In this document: positions 1 to 7,728 of the stretch, in pieces | How the letters are laid out: each line of letters starts with the position of its first letter | How positions within the stretch are numbered: the stretch's first letter is position 1 | DNA from: Syntrophaceae bacterium CG2_30_58_14 | Lineage (GTDB): Bacteria; Desulfobacterota; Syntrophia; Syntrophales; UBA5619 | Length of the DNA stretch: 37,812 bases | Direction: 5' to 3' | Assembly (NCBI GenBank): GCA_001873745.1 | Contig: MNZQ01000159.1 | Span: forward strand, 1-37,812 | The notes under the pieces: generated by a model | The model's database searches: none | What the model saw: the letters and a program-made list of their open reading frames with translations, nothing else | Told to the model about the DNA's origin: nothing | Made by a program: the position numbers and the translations under genes

Positions 1-28
1 TCAAGTTTATAACTGCCTGAAATCATGG

Positions 29-53
29 ATGCCCGATAAGAGCATTCGGGCAT
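29..53. other. Small perfect hairpin
   Basis: An 8-bp perfect inverted repeat (ATGCCCGA / TCGGGCAT) with a 9-nt loop lies downstream of the exonuclease gene, which reads toward it. There is no T-run on either side, so it is not a canonical intrinsic terminator. It could still be an mRNA 3' end structure. The rest of the first 150 bases shows nothing else that I can support. Confidence 0.35.
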
Positions 54-150
54 GACAAAACGTTTTGCAATTACCTCCTTTTTCCAATCGGCGGTTTGTC
101 TTCTCTTGACTCATAAAGATCGCAGGCCGCAGCTTGCAGTTTGCGGAGGT

Positions 151-669
151 TTATTTTCCCGCCAGCTTCAGCCAGATCTTCGCCGTCATGCGGGCGTCGT
201 CGAGGGCGCGGTGATTCTGCCGGTGAAGGCCGGCGTCGGGGAAGAGGTGGAGGTAAACGGTCTCCAGGGTGTGGTCCGAAAGGCGGGGGAGGAGGCGCCG
301 GCTTAGCTCCAGCGTGCAGACGTGCGGATGAGGAAGGCCCAGCCCCAGCCGGGCAAACTCGTGGCGGAGAAAGCGGACGTCGAAGGCGGCGTTGTGGGCG
401 ATCAGGACGCTGTCGCGAATGAACTTGTAAAACAGGGGAAGGACTTGCTCCGGCGTCGGCTGCCCGGCGAGCATCTCGTCGGTGATCCCATGGATCGCCT
501 GAACGGCGTAGGGGACCGGCACGCCAGCGTCGATCAGCGAGGTAAACTCCCCGACGACGGTCCCCTCCTCGATGGCGACCGCGCCGATCTCGATCACCCG
601 GTGTCCTTGCCGGGGCGAAAGCCCCGTCGTTTCGACGTCCACGACCACGTGGCGGTTAAACAAGCTCAT
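151..669 (-). CDS. DnaQ/PolC-type 3'-5' exonuclease
   Basis: A 172-residue DEDD-family exonuclease. The ExoI motif VDVETTGLSP is at the N-terminus (about residues 11-20). The ExoII motif (HNAAFDVRF) is in the middle, and the ExoIII region HRALDDA is near the C-terminus; together they give the acidic metal ligands and the histidine expected for the DEDDh group. The length fits a stand-alone epsilon-like domain with no polymerase or helicase attached. Such proteins remove 3' nucleotides from DNA (or RNA) in proofreading or repair; the exact substrate cannot be read from the sequence. The ATG at 669 has only a weak Shine-Dalgarno. It has no functional link to the aromatic genes and is probably ordinary chromosomal flank. 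Confidence 0.85.
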   Translation of the reverse strand: MSLFNRHVVVDVETTGLSPRQGHRVIEIGAVAIEEGTVVGEFTSLIDAGVPVPYAVQAIHGITDEMLAGQPTPEQVLPLFYKFIRDSVLIAHNAAFDVRFLRHEFARLGLGLPHPHVCTLELSRRLLPRLSDHTLETVYLHLFPDAGLHRQNHRALDDARMTAKIWLKLAGK

Positions 670-797
670 GATTTAAGACTTCTGAAATTCTATTCTGGCT
701 CAGCGGCATTGAATATGGATCCATCCCTTCTGCCCTCCCACTCCCCAGCGGGTCGAAAGAGGATTTGAAAATCGGGATGATCTCCCCGGAAACCGCT

Positions 798-1076
798 TCA
801 CCGCGGGGCGCCCCCCGGTGAAGAAGGGACAGCGGGCAACACCATGGTTTGTCTGACGAATGTCGCAACGTCCTCCGTGAGGAGCGTGAGGCCGAGATGC
901 CGGGTCATGTCGAGAAGGGTGTCGAGATGGTCGATATGGACGCCCAGGGTGATGTCGATGTCCCGCGTGAGCCGGGGTTCTCCATACAACAGCACGGCCT
1001 GTCCCCCGATAATCATGTAGGGGATCCCGTATCTTTCGAGAGAAGCGCCTATTCCGGCAAGGGTTTCGTCAAACAT
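798..1076 (-). pseudogene. Truncated nucleotidyltransferase (AbiEii/DUF6036-like)
   Basis: From the ATG at 1076 (MFDETLAGIG...) 92 residues show the beginning of a MNT/AbiEii-like nucleotidyltransferase. It has an IIGGQAVLLYGEPRLTRDID segment, whose GG and D-x-D resemble the catalytic G-G...D-h-D pattern. Relatives are normally around 150-200 residues and continue after the NTMVLPA-type segment with a substrate-handling half. Here the frame runs into an unrelated tail (PSSPGGAPR) and stops. No continuation was recognised in the other minus frames downstream, so this looks like a C-terminal truncation. The start overlaps the end of the upstream small gene by 28 nt, indicating a two-gene unit of the kind often described as toxin-antitoxin-like. 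Loss of function is inferred. Confidence 0.6.
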
Positions 1077-1270
1077 GCATTGAGAATTCCGGCCACCCGG
1101 ATGTCCACATCGATGCCTTCCAGCGGGTCCGCGGGGGGAAACACCCCGAGCAGGACCGCCTCCCGCCACATGCCGGTAAAAAGTCTCAGAGACTGTTCAT
1201 AGGGCAGGGGGCCTTGGACGCGGAGGAAATCATCTTCAAATTTTCCGAGGATTTCCGGATGATTGATCAT
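1049..1270 (-). CDS. Small conserved-looking protein paired with the nucleotidyltransferase
   Basis: A 73-residue protein if translation begins at the ATG at 1270 (MINHPEILGKFEDDFLRVQG...). The frame is also open from an ATG at 1324, but that codon sits inside a 17-bp perfect inverted repeat and has no evident ribosome site, so the shorter form is preferred. The composition (short, acidic, helical, with LPYEQSLRLFTGMWREAVLLGVFPP) resembles small proteins encoded just upstream of DUF6036/MNT nucleotidyltransferases. I cannot name a family with certainty. It overlaps the next gene, implying co-expression. A partner or antitoxin-like role is inference only. Confidence 0.55.
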   Translation of the reverse strand: MINHPEILGKFEDDFLRVQGPLPYEQSLRLFTGMWREAVLLGVFPPADPLEGIDVDIRVAGILNACLTKPLPE

Positions 1271-1310
1271 GGCTAACCTATAACAGAAATCTGCCGAAAT
1301 GTCATGGGTA

Positions 1311-1359
1311 TTCCGCTGGGTCATGAAAAACGAGAGGCGTTCTTCATGACCCAGCGGAA
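1311..1359. repeat. 17-bp perfect inverted repeat
   Basis: TTCCGCTGGGTCATGAA at 1311-1327 is exactly mirrored at 1343-1359 around a 15-nt loop. It begins 3 bases beyond the stop codon of the acyl-CoA synthetase gene (stop at 1362). A very stable RNA hairpin would form in the 3' untranslated region of that transcript. No T-run follows on the minus strand, so it is at best a Rho-independent-like pause or a 3'-end stabiliser. One arm contains the in-frame ATG (1324) of the next small ORF. Confidence 0.8.
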
Positions 1360-1361
1360 GG

Positions 1362-3509
1362 TCATGCCTGGAGGACAAACAGCGCGTCGGCGACGACGGG
1401 CTTGGAGCCCGCGATGATGATCGGGTTAAGGTCGATCTCGGCGATTTCGGGGTGGAGGAGGGCGATCGCGCCCACCGCCTGGAGGATCCCGGCGATGGCC
1501 GGGCCATCCACGGCGGGAAGGCCGCGGAACTCGCCCAAAAGCGCCTTCGCCCGAATGTCGGTCAGCATCTCCTCCGCCTCGACGGCGCTGAGGGGCGCGG
1601 CGCGGAAGGCGGTATCCTTCAGCGCCTCGGTGAAGACGCCGCCCAAGCCGAACAGGACGCAGGGGCCGAAGCCGGGGAAGCGGGTCATTCCGGCGACGAA
1701 TTCGCGGTTTCCCGAAACCATCTCCTGGATGAGGACGGCAATCGGCTTCCCGGCGGCCTCGCGGACCGACCGGAAGGCTTCGCGGAGGGCCTCTTCCGAC
1801 CGGATGTTCAGGGCGATGAGCCCAAGGCCGGACTTGTGCATGATCTCCCAGGCGCACGCCTTGACGGCGACGGGGAAGCCGATTCCGTTAGCAATTTTTA
1901 CCGCCTCGTCTTCGGTCCGGGCGATCTCCTCCCGGGTGACCGGAACGCCATAGGCGTCGAGGAGCTGTTTTGCCTGGTGCTCGTCAAGCGCCTTCTGACC
2001 GGCGGCGAGGGCCGTCCGGATGATCCCTACGGCTGCAGGGCTGGCCGGAGGCAGGACAGGCGTCACAATGGATTTGCGCCGGCGGATCTCAAGGCGGCGC
2101 AGCAGCGACGCCATCCCCCGCGCCGCCTTTTCCGGCGAGTCGAAGACGGGGATGTCATGGTCCATGTACAAGGAAGTGAAGTTGTCCTCCCGCCCGAAGA
2201 ATGAGGAGACCACCAGCGGGAGATCGTATTTCCGGGGCAGCTCCATAGCGGCAGGCATGTCCTTTGCCATCATTTCCAGAAAGGCTTCCCGCGAAACATC
2301 GGCGATCAGTCCGCTAACGTGGGGATAGACCATCTTCAAAAAGCCGGAATTCACCGCGCCGTGGAGGATGAGACCGTCCACCTCGCCGCTCTCCATGATG
2401 AACCCGGGGATGGTCAGGGCCAGTACCTGCGTGTCGAGGTGAAAGGTGAGATCCACCGGATTGCCGCTGGCGGCATGGGGCGGTATCAGCGGCCGGATCT
2501 TCGCCTGAAGGGCGTCGGAGAAGCGGGGGACCGTCATGCCTCCCCGATCGGCGGTATGGGCGATGGCTGTTCCCGGCCCTCCGGAGTTGGTAACGACGGC
2601 AAGCCGGTTGCCGCGCAGCGGCGGCTGGGTGGCGTGGACCCAGCCGTGGGCGTAGAGATCTTCGATCGTGTGACAGCGGATGATCCCGGCCTGCCTGAAG
2701 ATGCCCTCATAGAGTAAATCAGGGCCGGTGAGCGCCCCGGTGTGGCTTTTGCCGGCCTGGGCGCCGGAGACTGATCCGCCCACATACTGGGCCAGCACCG
2801 GCTTGTGGGGGGTGATCCGCCGGGCGGCCTCGATGAACCGCCGGCCGTCGCGGAGCCCCTCGATGTAGAGGATGATCGCCTTCGTCTGTTTGTCTTCCCC
2901 CAGGTATTCGAGGACGTCGATCATATCGATATCCGCCTCGTTTCCGCAACTGACCGCCTTGCTGAATCGGATTCCCCGCTCATTGAGGTAGGGGAGCGTT
3001 TGCGCGACGTAGGTGCCGCTCTGGGAGGCGAAGCCGAGGGCGCCTTCTCTTTTGGGAAGCTCGCCGATGGTCATGTTCAGGGCGGTTGCGGTATTCATGA
3101 CCCCCATGCAGTTGGGGCCCAGGAAGCGCATCCCGGATGCCGCGGCAATCTCCTTGAGCCGCCCTTCCCGCTCCCGCCCGACGTCGCCGGTCTCCCTGAA
3201 GCCGGCGCTGATGATGATCGCCCGCTTCGTCCCGATCTTCGCGAAATCTTCGAGTACAGGGATGACCTGGTCGGTTGGGACGACGATCAGGGCGAGGTCC
3301 GGGGTTTCGGGGAGGTCCAGCGGCGAAGCGTAGGCCCTGTGACCGAGGACGATCTTGTCGGTGGGGTGGATGGGATAGAACTTGCCTTGATAACCGTCCT
3401 TGATCAGCGAGAGGGCTTGCAGGGTTCCCATTTTCATGGGATTGTTTCCCGCGCCGGCCGTGGCGACGGATCGCGGGTGCAACAGCAGATGCAGCGGATT
3501 GTCCGGCAT
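1362..3509 (-). CDS. ADP-forming acyl-CoA synthetase (acetate-CoA ligase type, fused alpha-beta)
   Basis: The 715-residue protein has the single-chain NDP-forming acyl-CoA synthetase architecture. An N-terminal CoA-binding Rossmann domain (about 5-130, with RFLGPNCMGVMN) is followed by a succinyl-CoA-ligase-like domain. That domain carries the phosphorylatable histidine in GKSHTGALTG (His256). The C-terminal half is an ATP-grasp domain (about 490-715, with GFPVAVKACAWEIMHKSGLGL and the EIDLNPII motif). Such enzymes interconvert acyl-CoA + ADP + Pi and acid + ATP + CoA, and in fermenting or syntrophic anaerobes usually run toward ATP. Acetyl-CoA from beta-oxidation of aromatic rings would be a natural substrate, though specificity cannot be read. 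It has its own promoter upstream and a stable hairpin after the stop. Length and motifs look intact. Confidence 0.88.
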   Translation of the reverse strand: MPDNPLHLLLHPRSVATAGAGNNPMKMGTLQALSLIKDGYQGKFYPIHPTDKIVLGHRAYASPLDLPETPDLALIVVPTDQVIPVLEDFAKIGTKRAIIISAGFRETGDVGREREGRLKEIAAASGMRFLGPNCMGVMNTATALNMTIGELPKREGALGFASQSGTYVAQTLPYLNERGIRFSKAVSCGNEADIDMIDVLEYLGEDKQTKAIILYIEGLRDGRRFIEAARRITPHKPVLAQYVGGSVSGAQAGKSHTGALTGPDLLYEGIFRQAGIIRCHTIEDLYAHGWVHATQPPLRGNRLAVVTNSGGPGTAIAHTADRGGMTVPRFSDALQAKIRPLIPPHAASGNPVDLTFHLDTQVLALTIPGFIMESGEVDGLILHGAVNSGFLKMVYPHVSGLIADVSREAFLEMMAKDMPAAMELPRKYDLPLVVSSFFGREDNFTSLYMDHDIPVFDSPEKAARGMASLLRRLEIRRRKSIVTPVLPPASPAAVGIIRTALAAGQKALDEHQAKQLLDAYGVPVTREEIARTEDEAVKIANGIGFPVAVKACAWEIMHKSGLGLIALNIRSEEALREAFRSVREAAGKPIAVLIQEMVSGNREFVAGMTRFPGFGPCVLFGLGGVFTEALKDTAFRAAPLSAVEAEEMLTDIRAKALLGEFRGLPAVDGPAIAGILQAVGAIALLHPEIAEIDLNPIIIAGSKPVVADALFVLQA

Positions 3510-3562
3510 GAGTTCCCCTTCTTGTGTAACGGATTCTTGCTGATTCCCAACAAAACAGCGGC

Positions 3563-3591
3563 ACTATAGGCAATCCGGCGCACCGCGTCAA
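3563..3591 (-). promoter_or_regulatory. Sigma-70-like promoter for the ADP-forming synthetase
   Basis: On the minus strand TTGACG (3591-3586) and TATAGT (3568-3563) are separated by exactly 17 bp, about 55 bp before the start codon at 3509. Good match to the housekeeping consensus; functional assignment is by position. Confidence 0.7.
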
Positions 3592-3643
3592 GGCATAATG
3601 GCAAAGGAAGGGTTTCTTTTACGGCATAGCTTTGTGATCCGGC

Positions 3644-3675
3644 GGCAGCAAGTTTCTTGACATGGTCGGATCGGG
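3644..3675 (+). repeat. 32-bp repeat, copy 1 (relic promoter-like)
   Basis: This block matches 8609-8640 at 28 of 32 positions (GGCAGCAAG-Y-TTCTTGACAT core). In the copy at 8609 the TTGACA is the -35 of a good plus-strand promoter. Here no proper -10 follows and there is no plus-strand gene downstream, so it appears to be a non-functional duplicate. Confidence 0.6.
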
Positions 3676-3683
3676 GGTGAGAA

Positions 3684-3747
3684 CAGATAACCGCCGGGAG
3701 TGCTGCCGAGGCATCGCCTGGTTCACTCTCCAGCAACCTGACTGCAA
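3684..3747 (-). repeat. 64-bp duplicated fragment of the HD-domain gene
   Basis: Identical to 5827-5890 except for two substitutions. Read on the minus strand it encodes the HD-protein segment VRLLESEPGDAS-x-x-PAVIC, then departs from the HD sequence just before the HD dipeptide. It sits immediately after the stop codon of the AOR-like gene, so the AOR/FAD remnant block is bracketed by two direct copies of this fragment. It is too short to be a gene. Confidence 0.85.
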
Positions 3748-3754
3748 GCTGAAT

Positions 3755-5599
3755 TTAAGATTTATCTGCATCGCTGCTAACCTGCCTGCGGAATTTTGAT
3801 ACCTCATGCGCCACTTTTCCGAGACCCAATTCGTTCAACTTTTCCACCGTAGGCATCCCGTTTTTATCATAACCCATAAAGTCATAATACTCATCCAGGA
3901 GGCTGTCCATCTTCCTGATGACCTGCCCTGTAGAAGGCCCGGCATTCTTCAGGGGCTCTTTGAACATCCTCTCCGGAAGCGTATCGTCCTTTCTGCTGAA
4001 CCCTTCCCGGACATTAAAGCATCTTTCTAAGCAGACAATCCTCTCGCCAAACTTGTTGATGTTTTTGGCCTCTGCCAGATCGCTTCGGCCCGTAGCGCTC
4101 ACAAAGAGGTCGCAGATCAGTTGCGGAGTAATATTGGTGTCGGCAAAATTGCAGAGGATACCCGTTTCCTCCACCGCCTTTTTTATCTGGTTCCATCCCG
4201 CCACGTCACCCTTGCCTTCATCGGCAAAACGGTCTATTTCTCTCGGTTGCATGAAGCCGGATATCTCCTGGCGGGCATAGCCGTACATGTGGCTGCCGCC
4301 GATGTTCGAGGTGGCATAACCAAGACCGTGAGCCTTGGCCGCCCGCGGGTCGTATCCGGGAAGTTCCAGCCCTTTTGCGGTCATGGCATAATATTCCGCG
4401 CCTTTCCCGATCAGTTGACCGGCCTTTCTTGTCCCTTCAGCCAGGATGTTGCCGATGCCTTCTCTCTTAGCTACTTTTTCGATGAGTTTAAAGAGCGCCT
4501 CATGGTCGCCCCACTCCGGCTTCATACCATCCAATTCCTGCGCGCTCAAAATGCCCTTTTCGTAAAGCTCCATCACAAATCCAGCCACCACGCCCATGCT
4601 GATCGTGTCCAACCCCAGGCGATCACAGAGGGCGTCGGCCGCGATAATCGCCCCGGCGTCCGTGTTGGCGATTTCTCCGCCGAAGGAGAAGATCGTTTCG
4701 TACTCCGGCCCTTCACTTTCCGCCCCCTTATAAGGTCCTTCCGCGGCCTTGAAGACATTGCCGCAACGGGTCGAACAGGCATAACAGCCGTAGTCGGCTG
4801 TTTTCAATTTCTGGAACGCCTCGCCATCGATCTTCTCCACACCCGGCAGGCAACCTTCCTGGAAATTCTTCACCGGAAAAATCCCCATCTCATGCATCTT
4901 CGAGGTCATGAAGGTTGTGCCGTAGGTGGTCATTTTCTTCCGCCGGACATGGGTTTTGAGGATCTTGTTGTGATCCTTGACCAGCTTCAGGAAGGCTTCC
5001 CGGTCGTGGAGTGCAGGCGTATTCGCACCGGTTGTGTGAATTACGAGGGCCTTCAAATTTTTGGCCCCCATGACCGCGCCGACGCCGCCCCGGGCCGCCG
5101 CCCTTTTCTCATGGATGATAGCGGCAAATTTTACGAGATTCTCGCCCGCCGGTCCGATGCAGGCAATATGGGTATGGGTTTTGCCATATTTGTCCCGGAT
5201 TTTATCCTGGGTGGCAAAGGTATCGAGACCCCACAGGCAGTCAGCATCAAGGAACTGAACACCCTCACGGCTCAGATATACGAAGGTGGGCTTGTCCGCC
5301 TGGCCGTGGACAGCAATAAAGTCGTACCCGCCATTCTTGATGGCGGCCCCGAATTTTCCTCCTCCCACCGATCGGATATAAGCGCCGGTAAGGGGGCTCT
5401 TGGTGGCTACGATCCATCTCGAAAACCCGGGGGCGCTGGTTCCGGCAAGGATTCCCGGGAGAAACAGGAGAATATTATCGGGGCCAAGGGGGTCCGTATG
5501 GGGCGCCAGATGTTTACCCTGCTGCCATTCTCGGAAATATACTTTCCCATCAGGTGGGCCACATGATGGGAGCCCATATGACTCAGGCGGAAATGCCAC
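3755..5599 (-). pseudogene. Aldehyde ferredoxin oxidoreductase, N-terminally truncated
   Basis: The open frame encodes most of a tungsten-pterin AOR-family enzyme. It includes TDPLGPDNILLFLPGILAGTSAPG, the cofactor-binding GPAGENLVKFA / RAAARGGVGAVMGAKNLKAL block, and the CYACSTRCG cluster-ligand motif. Toward the C-terminus it has the GYDPRAAKAHGLGYATS region and a further Cys (GILCNFADT). It would oxidise aldehydes to acids with ferredoxin. Family members begin with about 40-50 residues of G-K-x-L-x-V-D-L type before the TDPLGP motif. Here the first 30 residues (MAFPPESYGLPS...) are unlike the family. The same DNA reads in another frame as the end of an unrelated FAD-protein fragment. The junction is near 5500. 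The catalytic region is otherwise uninterrupted, so the loss may be recent. A functional shortened protein cannot be excluded, but I regard it as broken. Confidence 0.72.
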
Positions 5600-5710
5600 C
5601 CCCGGTTTATCATCAGGGGCACTAAATAACCCAGACCTTCGAGGTCGTAATCAAGCCCCCACATGGTGGCGAGATAGAGGAAGAGCGTCCGGACCTTGTC
5701 GTTTAAATCT
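5500..5710 (-). pseudogene. Internal fragment of a phytoene-desaturase-like FAD oxidoreductase
   Basis: A reading frame without its own plausible start encodes DLNDKVRTLFLYLATMWG and continues with GLDYDLEGLGYLVPLMINRG and GSHHVAHLMGKYISENG. This resembles the middle of CrtI/phytoene-dehydrogenase-like NAD(P)/FAD oxidoreductases. They carry a similar segment (short helical region, then GG-x-x-L-x-x-x-L-x-x-x-I-x-x-NGG). The upstream junction with the HD-domain gene is at about 5710, where the HD frame ends in TAA inside GAGATTTAAAC. The downstream junction with the AOR is near 5500. It has no FAD-binding N-terminus and no C-terminus, so it is a remnant. The family call comes from recall of the pattern rather than an alignment. 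Confidence 0.45.
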
Positions 5711-5981
5711 CCTGCGCCAGTTTTACACCTTCAATCTCATGCAAGCGAGTCAGCTTCGGGTCGGCTGTGGGCCCGAAGGCCTTCAAATGCAGTTCCTCCG
5801 GCACCTTGATCCAGCCTACGTCATGGCAGATAACCGCCGGGATTGCTACCGAGGCATCGCCTGGTTCACTCTCCAGCAACCTGACTGCAAAACGATAAAC
5901 GATCTCCGTATGAATATCGTTTCTACGAATATTCAGGTAGGGTTTGGCCAGTTGAAAAATATGGCGGTACTCAGCGTACAT
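5703..5981 (-). pseudogene. HD-domain phosphohydrolase, C-terminally truncated
   Basis: 92 residues starting MYAEYRHIFQLAKPYLNIRR show the first half of a small HD-superfamily protein. The helix bears HTEIVYRFAVRLLE, followed by the metal-binding AVICHDVGW (His-Asp), a PEELHLKAFGP segment and HEIEGVKLAQEI. Full-length relatives continue with ILxKVGY and further His/Asp ligands for another 80 or so residues. Here the frame stops immediately after the AQEI helix, where FAD-oxidoreductase-like sequence begins. It is therefore probably inactive. A 64-bp piece of the same gene is found again at 3684-3747. The start codon at 5981 lies 11 nt downstream of the small upstream ORF, so both may be transcribed together. 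Confidence 0.7.
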
Positions 5982-5992
5982 TTTTTCTCTCT

Positions 5993-6172
5993 TTACACGA
6001 GCGATATCGCATCGGATATGTTGAGTTCCAGCATCTTCGTGCTCGCGAGGAGCCGAACAAGATTCTTATTTACGGCCTCGATATCTCCCCCCAACTCCTG
6101 GAGTTCTTCTGCGGCTTTCCTTATCTCTTTGATCTTGGCATCCATTTTTTGGATGTTATACCCGGTTGTCAT
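5993..6172 (-). CDS. Small hypothetical helical protein
   Basis: 59 residues from the ATG at 6172, which has a GAGGAG site 8 nt upstream; a TTG at 6178 is in frame but too close to that site. The sequence (TTGYNIQKMDAKIKEIRKAAEELQELGGDIEAVNKNLVRLLAS...) is strongly helical with heptad-like spacing, suggesting a short coiled coil. It ends with a hydrophobic ISDAISLV tail. It sits 28 nt after the PaaK-type ligase gene on the same strand. I recognise no family. The good ribosome site, and a sequence that reads as a plausible protein, support it as a real gene. Confidence 0.6.
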   Translation of the reverse strand: MTTGYNIQKMDAKIKEIRKAAEELQELGGDIEAVNKNLVRLLASTKMLELNISDAISLV

Positions 6173-6200
6173 GGTCAATGCTCCTCATTATGCTGACTTA

Positions 6201-7529
6201 CTAATGCTCTCTCAGATCTTTGAACCTCTTCGCCTTCAAGGCGTACCTGGGCAAGCTTTCGTATGGGTGAATTTCCATTTTATAACCGAGATTCGTCTTG
6301 ACCCGGAGTTGATCTTTTAAACGCTTGAGAATATCCGGTTCCTTCTTCTCGAGTCCCGGCATGATCTCTATCTTAAGGAGGATTTCATCGATGTCGCCCT
6401 TTTTGCTTACCACAACTTCATATTCATTGCCGAGCTCGGTAATACTCCTAACCACTTCCTCAATGGCCGTCGGGGCCAGGAGTACGCCCTTGACCTTGGT
6501 AATGTCATCGGTCCTGCCGACGATACCGCCGTCGATACTCCTGAAGGTGCGGCCGCAATCGCATTCATAGTCGGCCCAACGGATCACGTCTTTCGAGTCG
6601 AAACGGATGCAGGGCTTGGCCATCCGGTCCAGGGCCGTGATAACCATCTTGCCGTTCTTTCCGGGCGTATCGATGATTTCACCGGTATCGATATCCGCTA
6701 TCTCGACGAGGAAGAAGGCCTCGTTCACGTGAAGGCCCTTCTGGAAGGTGCAACTGTAACTCCACGCGCCTATCTCCGTGGCGCCGATGTGGTCATATAC
6801 CTTCGCACCCCAGGCATCCTCGATCCTCTTCTTCGTGGTGGGGATGCTGGCGCCCGGTTCACCGGCGCAGGTGATCCTCTGGATGCCGATCGACCGGGGA
6901 TCAATCCCGATCTTTCTCGCCGTGTCGGCCATGCCGAGCACATAAGTCGGGGTAGCTCCGAAGGAGTTGCACTTGAGTTCCTGCATCTTCATGATCCGTG
7001 CCTCCGTGTCCAGCACCCCGCCCGGCACCACCTCGCAGCCGAGCTTCTCCGCTCCGTAATGACAGGCCCAGAAGGCAACAAAAATGTTGTACCCGAAGGG
7101 GATGAACATCCTGTCCGTATCGCGGTAACCCTGGGCATAAAGTATATAGGCCCAGCACTCCGCCCACCATTCCCAGTCCTGCCAAGTGTCTGCCTGATAT
7201 ACAGGGGTTCCCGTGGTGCCGCTGGTTTGCCTAAACTCCGTGACCTGACGGAGCGGAACGGCCAGCATATCGCCATAGGGGAAAGGCGGCCGGCTCTGGA
7301 CGTCTCTCAACATGCCCTTATCTGTCCGGGGGACCTTCTTGATGTCCTCATAGGTTTTGATGTCGCCCGGCTCCATGCCGGCATCCCGGTAAAGTTTCCG
7401 ATAAAACGGCGAGTTTTCGTAAGCCCAGGTGAAGATCCGCCTGAACTTCTTCACCTGAAGCTCCCGGAGTTTTTCGCGCGGCATCGTTTCCATGACGGGA
7501 TTCCAGTAAATGCTTCCATTCTTGGTCAT
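6201..7529 (-). CDS. paaK: Phenylacetate-CoA ligase family (PaaK-like) AMP-forming ligase
   Basis: 442 residues from the ATG at 7529, chosen because GAAGG lies 7 nt upstream and PaaK proteins begin close to the YWNPxxETMPREKL motif. Adenylate-forming family signatures are present: the P-loop-like TSGTTGTPVY at about 110, the GATEIGAW motif, and the C-terminal domain with KVKGVLLAPTAIEEV. The enzyme would convert an aryl acid (phenylacetate or similar) + ATP + CoA to the acyl-CoA + AMP + PPi in the cytoplasm. PaaK-like ligases are often linked to ACT-domain proteins and to indolepyruvate:ferredoxin oxidoreductases, and both occur in this window. The length is normal for the family and no lesion is seen, in contrast to the decayed genes around it. 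The exact substrate is not determinable. Confidence 0.82.
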   Translation of the reverse strand: MTKNGSIYWNPVMETMPREKLRELQVKKFRRIFTWAYENSPFYRKLYRDAGMEPGDIKTYEDIKKVPRTDKGMLRDVQSRPPFPYGDMLAVPLRQVTEFRQTSGTTGTPVYQADTWQDWEWWAECWAYILYAQGYRDTDRMFIPFGYNIFVAFWACHYGAEKLGCEVVPGGVLDTEARIMKMQELKCNSFGATPTYVLGMADTARKIGIDPRSIGIQRITCAGEPGASIPTTKKRIEDAWGAKVYDHIGATEIGAWSYSCTFQKGLHVNEAFFLVEIADIDTGEIIDTPGKNGKMVITALDRMAKPCIRFDSKDVIRWADYECDCGRTFRSIDGGIVGRTDDITKVKGVLLAPTAIEEVVRSITELGNEYEVVVSKKGDIDEILLKIEIMPGLEKKEPDILKRLKDQLRVKTNLGYKMEIHPYESLPRYALKAKRFKDLREH

Positions 7530-7560
7530 CACATTACCTTCATTCATTTTTTTTTCGTAC

Positions 7561-7728
7561 ACATATAAAGTAGATGATCTTTCCCATGCAATGCAGGAGC
7601 TCAAAGAGAAACATGTCAAACTAATCGACAACAAACCACGAAAGCTCTTCGGGAACCGATATGCCTTCATACACCATCCCAATAAGCTCAGCGGGGTGCT
7701 TACCAAACTGATTGAAGGGGAGTTCGAT
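7561..7728 (+). pseudogene. C-terminal remnant of a methylmalonyl-CoA epimerase-like (VOC) gene
   Basis: On the plus strand an open frame encodes KVDDLSHAMQELKEKHVKL, IDNKPRKLFGNR, YAFIHHPNKLSGVLTKLIE. This matches the last beta-alpha-beta module of methylmalonyl-CoA epimerase/glyoxalase-fold proteins (typically VDDIxxAxxxLKxKGVRLIDxxPRxGAxGxxVAFIHPKxxxGVLxEL). Everything before VDD is missing, including the first metal ligand, and the upstream part of the frame is antisense to the start of the PaaK gene. The remnant occupies what is otherwise the ligase's 5' region, so the ligase promoter may lie in dead coding sequence. The pattern recognition is fairly secure, but no alignment was run. Confidence 0.6.
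7562..7591 (-). promoter_or_regulatory. Candidate promoter for the PaaK-like gene
   Basis: Minus-strand TTGCAT (7591-7586) and TATATG (7567-7562) with an 18-bp spacer, about 35 bp upstream of the ligase start. The match is only moderate and it lies inside the epimerase remnant. Confidence 0.35.

Noticed and set aside
1452-2204. A 250-codon plus-strand frame within the ADP-forming synthetase
   Set aside because: Antisense shadow of a GC-rich gene with clear domains on the other strand.
4121-5566. A 481-codon plus-strand open frame opposite the AOR gene
   Set aside because: It is antisense to recognisable AOR motifs; its protein has low-complexity, arginine/histidine-rich character and no ribosome site. 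The minus-strand reading explains the DNA.
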